Shown here piece by piece: positions 23,809-33,600 of a DNA stretch of 64,000 bases (positions within the stretch are counted from its first letter, which is position 1; the number at the start of each line of letters is the position of its first letter). The position numbers were made by a program, and so were the translations under genes. Source of the stretch: Dama dama (taxonomy: Eukaryota; Chordata; Mammalia; Artiodactyla; Cervidae); assembly GCF_033118175.1 (NCBI RefSeq), contig NC_083691.1, forward strand, positions 57,936,001-58,000,000, read 5' to 3'. The notes below the pieces were generated by a model. The model worked only from the letters and a program-made list of their open reading frames with translations. It did not search any database and had not been told where the DNA came from.

Positions 23809-23919
23809 TCATTTCTTTCTTAGATTGACTACTGATTAATTTTTCATCAACACCAATATGTTTCCCCAGAATCTCTTCAAGTTCTGCGGGCATAGAAAAT
23901 GCTAGAGTCTTACTGTTAT

Positions 23920-24140
23920 ATTTAAAATGAATAACCAACAAGGACTGATTGTATAGCACAGGGAACTCTGCTCAATGTTATGTGGCAGCCTGGATGGGAG
24001 AGGGGTTTGGGGGAGAATGGATACAAGTACATGTATGGCAGAGTCCCTCTGCTGCCCACCTAAAACTATCACAGCATTGTTAATCAGCTATGCTCCAATG
24101 TAAAATATAATTTTTTTAAAAATAATTAAAAGGAAAGAAA
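23920..24140 (+). mobile_element. Short L1 3' end, sense
   Basis: TTGTATAGCACAGGGAACTC to CAATGTAAAATATAA then an A-rich tail. Similar AGAAAATGCT flanks near 23896 and 24143 suggest a target duplication. Confidence 0.75.
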
Positions 24141-24160
24141 AAGAAAATGCTGGCATCTTC
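24075..24160 (+). repeat. Left arm of an 84-bp inverted duplication
   Basis: The L1 tail plus about 28 bp of flanking sequence is repeated in reverse at 24453-24535. Confidence 0.85.
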
Positions 24161-24452
24161 TACCTTCATTAATCTCTAGAAAACCTTACATCTTGCAGAC
24201 CTTGGGAATTGGGAAAGGGGCTTTGGAAAAAGACATGAGCCAGAACTTCAGTCTTGGAGGACATGTCTCTCTCTGCTGCATCTTGATGGAGGGATGTTGA
24301 GTCCATCATCATGGACCAGGATGCCCACAGGTAGCCTGCCCAGGGGTCTGAGGAGCTGGGGACCTGTCAGGTTGGGATGCTTTCCCCCTGAACCCCTTCA
24401 TCCTCCTTGCAGGGAGCTCCCAATTTCAAATAGGACAAGATCGTGGGCCCCT

Positions 24453-24535
24453 GAAGATGCCAGCATTTTCTTTTTCTTTCCTTTTAGTTATTTGTTTATT
24501 TTTATTTTACATTGGAGCATAACCAATTAACAATG
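24453..24535 (-). repeat. Right arm of the inverted duplication
   Basis: GAAGATGCCAGCATTTTCTT continuing through the reversed L1 tail to TTAACAATG. The match includes non-L1 flank, so two independent L1 insertions do not explain it. Confidence 0.85.
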
Positions 24536-25055
24536 TGTAGCTATTTACAGTAGCTACACATCTCGGTGGGACCATGCCCCTCACAGCAAGGCTGGGTAGA
24601 GGCAGGACTGGAGACAGATAAAGAGAACATTGAAGGACTTTGACCCTGAACTTGCCTTGGACCCTCAGGGAGCAGACAGGTTTGGAGACACTGATCTCTA
24701 AGAGAGGACTAGACAATTCCCCCTACTTGTACCCTGCTGTCCCAGTGTGGGGCAGGGAGGGAATGCTGACCCAGAGCCAGAAACCAGGAAATTCTAAGCA
24801 GGTGGACTTGTTCACTTTTTGTGATGCTCACCTCCTGGCCCACCTCAGAACAATCTCTCCAGCCCTTGCAGCCAAGGTTCAGAGCAGATGGTGGATTGGG
24901 AAGGGCTTGGGGTCCTTCCCTGGCTTCACAGGCTCTGAGATCCCAACCCCCATACACTGCTGACGAGTTGACTTTCCATGAGTCAGTGCTCTCCTAGGCC
25001 TCATAAGTTGTCCTATATTCCATCCTTCCCTACAGGAATAAAAAGAGGACCTCCA
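24536..25055. other. No gene recognised
   Basis: GC-richer mixed sequence with short overlapping frames on both strands, none recognisable. Confidence 0.4.
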
Positions 25056-25238
25056 GCAAGAAGACACTCTTTGCAACCCCATGGACTGGAGCCCACCAGG
25101 CTCCTCTGTCCATGGGATTTCCCAGGCAAAAGTATTGGAGTGGGTTGCCATTTCCTTCTCCAGGGGGGTCTTCCTGACCCAGGGATCAAACTCACATCTC
25201 CTGCATTGCAGGCAGATTCTTTACTACTGATCCATTTA
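25056..25238 (-). mobile_element. Bov-tA SINE, tail-truncated
   Basis: Starts within the body (CTCTTTGCAACCCCATGG) and ends in a decayed head. Confidence 0.85.
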
Positions 25239-25387
25239 AGAGAGTTAAATAGCCCAATCACTCACCAGGCTGGGATAACAGGACACAGACAAAGCCAGCT
25301 GGGCATTAACACAAAATACACAGCAACTAAAACATGGCACAACATCCCCCTTCTCGAGTGACTCCCACTTTTTTACTTTTTAAACCA

Positions 25388-25790
25388 TAAACTATCAGAA
25401 ATGTGACTTCTTGAGCCACTGCAGAAAACAGTATGGAAGTTCCTCAGAAAACTAAAAATAGGACTGCCAATTCCAGCAGTTCTGCTCCTGAATACATAGC
25501 CATTAAAAAGACAAAAGCACTAATTGAAAAGTGTATGTGCATCCCATTATTCATAGCATCATTATTTATAGTAGCTAAAACATGGAAACAACATAAATGT
25601 CCATCAAAAGATGAATGGATAAAGAAGTTGTGGAATATGTGTGTGTGTATGTATGTATATAATGAAATACTACTCAACAAGAAAAAATGAAATTTTGCCA
25701 TTTGTAGCAACATCAGTGAACTTGGAGGGTATTATGCTAAGTGAAATAAGTCAGACAAAAATAAATACTGTGTATCACTTACATGCAGTT
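25388..25790 (+). mobile_element. Old L1 3' region, sense
   Basis: ACAGTATGGAAGTTCCTCAG, AAAACATGGAAACAACATAA and AAGTGAAATAAGTCAGAC are L1 phrases. Confidence 0.8.
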
Positions 25791-26040
25791 GATTTCCATT
25801 TGAGGGAGAGGCAGAGATATGATTCTGGGGCAACAGCCTTGTTAACAAATGGATATCACAGAGGGCCATGCAAGCCGCCTTCACAAAGTTGGAGCACTTG
25901 TGTAGACATGAGACCTCTCTTCTCTGTGACATCAAGGATTAGGAACAGGAAGGTGGGTTTTATTCCAGATGAGACTAGTTTTTCTGGGGAGGGTGGACTG
26001 CCTGGGGAGGGTGAACTCCCTGGGGAGAAAGTTGGCTCCT
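25791..26040. other. Unassigned spacer
   Basis: It contains a small GGGGAGGGTGRACT repeat near 25985-26025. Confidence 0.4.
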
Positions 26041-26585
26041 TATTTATTCATTCACTTAGCAATTAATTAATAATTAATTTGTTCAACATATATTTATTTG
26101 ACACAGACATGGTGCTAGGAGCTGGGGGTGTAATGGTGAACTAGACAAATATTACTTTCCACCAATCAAGGATTTTACCCTGCAAAGAGGGAAGGAAAGA
26201 AAAAGACAAAGGCGAATAAAATCATTATGAATTATGTGAAGAAAAAAAAAGAGGAGAAAGGAAATTTCAGGAGGTAGAAGAAGCAGCTTTCTTCAGACAT
26301 GGTGGTTAGGGAAGGCCTCTTGAGGAGGTGAAATATAAGGAAATAACTTGAAGGAGCCAGAAAGGCAAAGAGAGAGAATAAGCCGATGCAGGTAACAGGG
26401 ATGTACATGAGCACAGCATATGCAAAGGTCCAGGGGCTATAAAGGACTCAGCATATTCAAAGAACTGAAAGATTAGCATGACCGAAGATGGCAATGGAGA
26501 GATTGATCTGAAAGTAGTGTTGGGCCATCAGGGGCCGGACCATCCAGTCAAACCTGTAAACTATGGTAAAGAATTTGCATTTCAT
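26041..26585 (-). mobile_element. L2 LINE 3' part, antisense (first half)
   Basis: Begins with the reversed L2 end (TTATTCATTCACTTAG, then GGTGCTAGGAGCTGGGG) and runs to the L1 insertion point. Confidence 0.65.
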
Positions 26586-26761
26586 GAAAATTCAAACTAC
26601 AATGAGGTATCACCTCACACCAATCAGAATGGCCATCATCAAAAAAAATCTACAAATGATAAATACTGGAGAGAATGTTGAGAAAAGGGAACTGATACAG
26701 CCACTATGGAGAATTGTATGGAGATACCTCAAAAAACTATGTATCTACCATATGACCAGCA

Positions 26762-26990
26762 AGGGCTTCCCAGTTGGGGTAGTGGTAAAGACACTAGACA
26801 TAAATACACATAGACATAAGAGACATGGGTTCGATCCCTGGGTTGAGAACGTCCCCTGGAGGAGGGCACGGTAAACCACTCCAGTATTCTTGCCTGGGAA
26901 ATCCCATGGACAGAGGAGCCTGATGGGCTGCAGCACATAGAGTCTCAAAGAGTCAAACATGACCGAATTGACATAGCACTTACACACACA
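26762..26990 (+). mobile_element. Bov-tA SINE in L1
   Basis: Flanks ATGACCAGCAA and ATGACCCAGCAA restore the L1 sequence around it. Confidence 0.9.
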
Positions 26991-27539
26991 TGACCCAGCA
27001 ATCCCACTACGGGTCATATGCCCTGAGAAAACCACAATTCTACAAGACACTTTTACACCAATGTTCATTGCAGCAATATTTACAATAGCCAGGACATGGA
27101 AGCAACCTAGTTGTCCATCAACAAATTAATGGATAAATATATAAATGGAATATTATTCAGCCATACAAAGGAACAAATTTGAGTCAGTTGTAGTGAGGTG
27201 GATGAACCTAGAGCCTCTTACACAGAGTGAAGTAAGTCAGAAAGAGAAAAACAAGCATTGTATATTAGCACATATATATGGAATCCAGAAGAATGATACT
27301 GATGAACCTAGCAGAGAATGGACTTATGGACACAATGGGGGAAGATGAGGGTGGGATGAACTGAGAAAGTAGCATTGACATATATACACATAATAAAGTG
27401 TATATATGGGTTGGATGTAGGTCATGTGTAAAATAGGTAGTCAAAAGTCTCTGTATAACTCAGGGAGCCCAGCCTGGTGTTCTGAAATGACCTAGAGGAG
27501 TGGGATGGAGGCGGGGGTAGGGGGGAGGCTCAAAGGGGA

Positions 27540-27582
27540 GAGTGTGTGTGGGTGTGGGTGTGGGTGTATACATATATATACA
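27540..27582. repeat. GTGTGGG-type simple repeat
   Basis: Repeated GTGGGTGT units followed by TATATACA. Confidence 0.75.
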
Positions 27583-27787
27583 CTGCTTAGTTGCTTCAGT
27601 CATGTCTGATTCTGTGTGACCCTATGGACTTCAGTCTGCCAGGCTCCTCTGTCCATGGGATGCTCTAGGCAAGAGTGGGAGAATGGGTTGCCATGCCCTC
27701 CTCCAGAGGATCTTCCCAATCCAGGGATGGAACCAGAGTCTCCTGCATTGCAGACAGATTCTTTACCACTGAGCCATCAGGGAAGCC
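27583..27787 (-). mobile_element. Bov-tA SINE in L1
   Basis: Body and head (GAGCCATCAGGGAAGCC). Confidence 0.9.
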
Positions 27788-27822
27788 TATCTATCTATGT
27801 ATCTATGTATCTATCTATCAGC
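27788..27822. repeat. (TCTA)n tetranucleotide repeat
   Basis: About eight TCTA/TGTA units directly after the SINE head. Confidence 0.85.
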
Positions 27823-27942
27823 CTAAATATGACTGATTGAGTTGTTCCATGGCAGAAACCAACACAACATTGTAAAGCAATTTTCCACCAATTAAAAAAA
27901 TTTAACAATAAGCAAATTTTTATAAATGAATTTGCATTTCAT

Positions 27943-28470
27943 TCTAACTGCAAGTGGAAACATCAAAGAAGTCTAAACATTGGAATGGCATAGTTGAATT
28001 TCCATTTATTGAGATAATCCTTGCTGGCTCACAGAGAACTGATTTAACAGATAGATGGAGTGGTAGATGGAGGTCACCAGTCAAGAGGCAGATGTACAGG
28101 ACTGGTGAGTTACGGTGGTTTCCAGATATCCAGTGGTGGATGGCAGAGAAGGTGGAGAGGGATGTGTGGATTTGAGATGTACTGTGAAGGTAAGATTCTT
28201 GGTGAATAGACTTGATGGGTAGGATGCAGATCTTTAGAGAGAGGAAAATCAAGGATGACTCCCAGGTTTCTATCTTGAGTAACTGAGATGGAAAAGACTG
28301 GATGTGGGAATAGGCATATTGGGCAAGGATCATGAGTGCTACTTAGGACATGCTTAATTTGCAATATCCAAGCTGGTAGTTGTAAGTGCAATTCTGGAGT
28401 TCCAACAAGAACTCTGGGTCAGATCAAATCACCATTATACATTTGGAATTTAAATTCATAACAAGTAAGA
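27943..28470 (-). mobile_element. L2 LINE, antisense (second half)
   Basis: AAGGATGACTCCCAGGTTTC is a familiar reversed L2 phrase; it resumes after the L1. Confidence 0.55.
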
Positions 28471-28484
28471 TCATCTAGTCACAG

Positions 28485-28806
28485 ATTTCCCTGGTGGCTC
28501 AGTGGATAAGAATCTGCCTGTCAATGCAGGAGACACAGTTTCAATCCCTGGTTGGGGAAGATCCCATGTGCTGCAAAGCAACTAAGCCAGTGCACCACAA
28601 TTATCGAGACTGTGCTCTAGAGCCTGAGAGCTTCAACTACTGAAGCCCAAGTGCCCTAGAGCCTGTGCTCCACACCAAGAGGAGCCACTGCAAGGAGAAG
28701 CCTCCACATAGCAACAAAGAGTAAAACCCCCTCCCCACTATTAGAGAAAAAGCAGTTGCAACAATGAAGACCTATTGCAGACAAAAATAAATAAAATTAT
28801 TTTTAA
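28485..28806 (+). mobile_element. CHR-type SINE, long form
   Basis: Head GATTTCCCTGGTGGCTCAG through AGCAACAAAGAG to an AATAAATAAAAT tail. Confidence 0.9.
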
Positions 28807-29790
28807 TGCCTATGTTCAAGTAAATAGAAGACAAAATTTAAAAAAAAAGAATAAAAGTACAACAATAACATCAACATTTTGAATATTAGAGTATCTCAAA
28901 GGCTGGAGGAAAAAGTCATAGAAACCAGTGTTTCAGAGGCTGAAACAAGGGAAGTAAAACTGATAGAGCTCTCTCCATCTGTCATGAGAGGATGTGAGCT
29001 CAAGGTCCTTCTACTCTGCCATCTTGTCCCTCCTCTCTTTCTCCATCTGTCTATCTTGGAATGATGAGAAATGATCTGAAGGAATAAGAATGGGAGCTAG
29101 AGAACCTGAAGCAGGGAAATGAAGGAAACCAATGCAAGGAGGTGTTCCTGAGCTCAACACTCCAGTGGGTGACTGTGACTCAATCCTGCTTGAACCCTCT
29201 GACGAATCATGTGGACTAGAGAGCTGAAATTTCCCTTCCCATTCTCCCCCATTGGTGAAGGGTTCCCAGTCATTGAAAAGCCCAATAAGCCTGTGCATCA
29301 TATACCAAGAAGGGCAAGGTTTCCTGCTGGAAGAAAACCTTATATGCTCACATTCATATTCAGGGCATTATAAAACCTGCAATTTATGTGTCTCTGGTTG
29401 AGTGAATTCATAAATTATACTACAAGCTTTAACTAATGTATTCCTCACAAAATGGACAACTGGTTTAAAAGCATCAGAATAAAGAAACTTGTGATTGAAT
29501 GTCCCCCTAAAAGTCTAGGAAACAGGAATAATAACAAGAAAATGTCATAGCTGATGCTTCAAAAAAATGTAAACTGCTATTAGTGATTCTTTGAAATACA
29601 GATTGACTTATATCCACTATGGTTAACAATTAATCTTAACCAAATTGTATACTGTGTGTCAAGTTATTAACTAATGATGCTATGAGTCATGATTATCAAG
29701 ACTTGTGATGTTTTTATTTTACATTTACCTTACCCTTTAGATTCATCTTTTGCAGTGCATGTTACAATATTTATAATAAGCATGCATAGA
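28807..29790. other. No gene recognised
   Basis: AT-rich intergenic sequence downstream of IL36B; the minus frame 29301-29011 has no recognisable domain. Confidence 0.4.
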
Positions 29791-30320
29791 ATTATTAATA
29801 TCTTTTATTCATAGGGTTATATGTTTGGAAGTCACATTTCCAGGCTATGGGTTGGCAGAAGGAATAGCAAGAGAGGTTGCAAGAAGGATTTGGGAGTGGA
29901 CTTAAATGGACTTGGCAACTAGGATGATGGGACAAGATCAAGAAAGAATAAAAAGTGACTCTTAGGTTTCACACTGGAATGACGTGCAAGTGGGGGACAC
30001 AGTGTATCTAGAAATCATCTAGAGATTATCTAGAGGGTGGGCTTCCCTGGTGGTTCAATGAATCTGTCGGCCAATGCGGGATATGTGGGTTTGATCCCTG
30101 GGTCAGGAAGATCCCCTGGAGAAGGAAATGGCAACCCACTCCAATATTTTGCCTGGGAAATCCCATGGACAGAGGAGCCTGGCAGGCTATAGTCCATGGG
30201 GTCACAAAAGAGTCGGACACGACTTAGTGACTAAACAACAGCAACAAATCTAGAGAATATCTAGAAGAGGAGGTGGTTTTGAGGTGATGAGAATGAGGTA
30301 GGCTATGGATGGGCATCCAC
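29791..30320 (-). repeat. Possible L2 remnant around a SINE
   Basis: GTGACTCTTAGGTTTC and GAGGTGATGAGAATGAGG resemble reversed L2; weak. Confidence 0.3.
30038..30247 (+). mobile_element. Bov-tA SINE
   Basis: Head with a short deletion (GGTGGTTCAATGAATCTG), full body to GACTAAACAACAGCAACAA, about 180 bp past the IL36B stop. Confidence 0.9.
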
Positions 30321-30423
30321 GTACGGTGGTCTCTTAAGATGACCTGTTGTGTTTTCAAACAGAAGAACCTCTGACTGCTTGATTCTCTGAACTGGATTCA
30401 GCCACCCAGAGCCCAGACTGGAT

Positions 30424-30636
30424 TTAGCGTCCATCCTCTAAGTAGTAATTCGTGCTTTTGGCTGTGCCCCTCTCCTTGGTGAGGGTAATGGGCTGCCCTG
30501 CCTCAGAAGAGGTTGCAATGAACCAGCCAGGGTAGGAGACAGACTGAAAGACAACAGTGGAGCCTTCGTAATTGCGGTAGAAGAGGAAGCACTTCTCTCC
30601 TTTGGGCTGATTGTAGAGGTTCATGATATTTTCTTC
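30424..30636 (-). CDS. IL36B: IL36B terminal coding exon
   Basis: 213 bp including TAA. The acceptor AG is at 30638-30637, and the exon opens with Glu-Glu-Asn-Ile-Met. It carries KCFLFYRNYEGSTVVFQSV, PGWFIATSS and ITLTKERG and ends YYLEDGR. It holds the C-terminal third of the trefoil. I saw no AATAAA poly(A) signal on the minus strand within a few hundred bases downstream; the nearest TTTATT on the plus strand is near 29710-29815. Confidence 0.94.
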   Translation of the reverse strand, partial: EENIMNLYNQPKGEKCFLFYRNYEGSTVVFQSVSYPGWFIATSSEAGQPITLTKERGTAKSTNYYLEDGR

Positions 30637-33600
30637 CTGAGGATACGAAAAAGGCTGGTTAGAGAGGATTTTTGGGAGGAGGAAGCTAAACTAACTCAGT
30701 CCTGGTACTGTCCCCTTTCCCCAAAGAGAGGGACAGCAGTAAGGGACATAGGCAGATGAGAGGGGTACGCCAGCTCTCAAAACAGGCAATCCACTGGTTC
30801 CCAGCACTTGGCCCCACCCCAGAATCCCATCACAAGAGGTGCTTCTGATTCCTTGAACCAGAACTGCCTTCCTGAGAACAGAGGGAGTTGTAAACTCTTT
30901 CATGAATGTATTCATTGGATGGTTCAGGCCAATCTCATGAGGTTCCGCACCTCCAAGTGGGTTTATACATTACAGCTTCCATCAGAAGCAGAGGATTGGC
31001 TTCATAACTACATATCTGACTTTCAAAATGGGGACCATGAGTGTGTCATCCACCAAATCCAATTAACAATCTCCTCTCTGGTCTCCACTGCCATGCAGTA
31101 GCTTTACTTAAGAGGAAGCATCCCAGAGCCTTGGAGGATCTCTGGGAGGTGGTTAAAGAGGACTGAGAATGGCCATTGTGAAACGTTCTCAGGGATGTAT
31201 TCTCTGGCTTGCAGAGTAAGCTCTTTCAGTAAAATGAGTCTTAACACCTTCCAAAGGTCCCTTGTGTTGACTTGGGGATCAGGTCAGCTTTCCTTCTTTA
31301 TAGTGAATATCCAGGATTGCAAACCTATTTCTTTTCGGTTTGTTTGTTTTCTTCTTTCTTTTTTATTTTCTAAATTATGAAAGGATGCAGAGAAGGCAAT
31401 GGCACCCCACTCAGTTACTCTTGCCTGGAAAATCCCACGGATGGAGAAGTCTGGTAGACTGCAGTCCATGGGGTCACTAAGAGTCGGACACAACTGAGCA
31501 ACTTCAGTTTCACTTTTCACTTTCATGCATTGGAGAAGGAAATGGCAACCCACTCCAGTGTTCTTGCCTGGAGAATCCCAGGGACAGGGGAGCCTGATAG
31601 GCTACCATTTATGGGGTCGCATAGAGTCAGACATGATTGAAGTGACTTAGAAGCAGCAGCAGCAGCATGAAAGGATGATAACATATTTACGGGAGACTTG
31701 GAAAATACAGAACAAAGTTACATATCATTCCACTATAGGTTGCAATTATTTTTCAGTTCAGTTCCATTCAGTCGCTCAGTTGTGTCCGACTCTTTGCAAC
31801 CCCATGAACCACAGGATGCCAGGCCTCCCTGTCCACCCCCATCTCCCAGAGTTTACCCGAACTCATGTCCATTGAGTCAGTGATGCCATCCAACCATCTC
31901 ATTCTCTGTTGTCCCCTTCTCCTCCTGCCCTCAATCTTTCCCAGCATCAGGGTCTTTACAAATGAGTCAACTCTGTATCAGGTGGCCAAAGTATCGGAGT
32001 TTCAGCTTCAACATCAGCCCTTCCAATGAACACCCAGGACTGATCTCCTTTAGGATGGACTGCTTAGATCTCTTTGCAGTCCAAGGGAGTCTCATGAGTC
32101 TTCTCCAACACCACAGTTCAAAAGCATCAATTCTCGAGTGTTCAGATTTCTTTATAGTCCAATTCTCACATCCACACATGACTACGGGAAATACCATAGC
32201 CTTGACTAGATGGACATTTGTTGACAAAGTAATATCTCAGCTTTTTAATATTAAATAAAGATTTTTTAGTTGGAATTTCAATATCAAACTCTCAAAAGTT
32301 ACTAGAATGAACAGACAGAAAAATAGAAGCATATGGTATATCTGAAAAGCACTATGAACCAATTCAACATAATTGAGATTATACAATTTTCACACAACGG
32401 TAGGATACAAATTCTATTCAAGTTCCCGTAGACTATAAACCAGGAGACCCTGGACGATCCAGGGACATAAAACAAGGTGCAAAAATTTCATGGTCTAAAG
32501 ATATTGAAATCATACAGAGTCTGTTCTTCTATTACTGTAGAATTATACAAACCTATTACTTATATTCAGTAACAGATTAAATGAAACTGAAAGTTCCTCT
32601 CATTAATGTACTTTTCTAATTAGCTGCATAACCACTCACCTTAAGCTGCAAAGTGGGATAGCCCTGGATTTCTGTACAGTAGAGACAGAGATTTTTGTCC
32701 TTGATTCCCAGGTAATGTGGAGTACCTTCTCCTTCCTTATGGAATTCCTTGTCTCTACATGCTATCAAGGAAAGAATGACTGGAAACACAGGGAAAATGG
32801 AAACAGGTGTCAGGCTCCAAGCAGTGAAAAGGCCATTCCTTCTGGTCTGACACTCACGTCTGGGGGATACTGAGCAGCCAGGACACAGCCCCCTCCCGGA
32901 GTCTTCTCCCACTAGCCATGTGTCAGAGACCCTTCATCAGTTGGCTGAAACCCATTTCTTATTTCTTCCTTAATATCAGAGCCCCAGCTGTCACCAGGAT
33001 ATATTACTTCCCCAAGATAAAAATAAATTTCACATCACACTTACAGCTAACTTTGACTATATGCTTAAGTTTTAGCCCATGAGATAGGAGTGGAATGTTG
33101 TGTAGGATTTCTAAGAATGTTCTTCTTTAAAAGGAGTTCACTCAGTTGGGAGGAGCTTTCTTCTTATTACCTGTCTTAATACCTAGATGGTGGTGAAGGT
33201 GATCTTGAAGATGGTAAAGCAGAACCCTAGAATCCTTGGAATCTGGTGGCATTACAGAGGCACCTATGGGCCTTAGTCTGCCTTCTCAGGCTTCTTTTCC
33301 ATGAGAAAGAAAGGAATTTCTATCTTATTTAATTCCTGCTGGATGGTTTAGTCACCAAGCCATGTCTGACTCTTTTGCAATCTCATGGACTGCAGCCTGC
33401 CAGGCTCCTCTGTCCATGGGATTTCCCAGGCAAGAATACTGGAGTGGGTTGCCATGTCTGCCTCCAGGGGTTTTTCCTGACCCTGGGATCAAACCCACAT
33501 CTCCTGCATTGAAAAGTAGATTCCTTACTACTGAGCCACTGGGGAAGCCCCTAATTAATTCCTAGTTGAGTGGATTTTCTGTCACTATCAGTATAATTTA

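Larger units (their letters stand above)
26586..27927 (+). mobile_element. 5'-truncated L1, sense, nested in L2
   Basis: AATGAGGTATCACCTCACAC, then ATGCCCTGAGAAAACCAC and GAATATTATTCAGCCATAC. Flanked by a perfect 15-bp duplication GAATTTGCATTTCAT (26571-26585 and 27928-27942). Two younger SINEs interrupt it. Confidence 0.9.
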
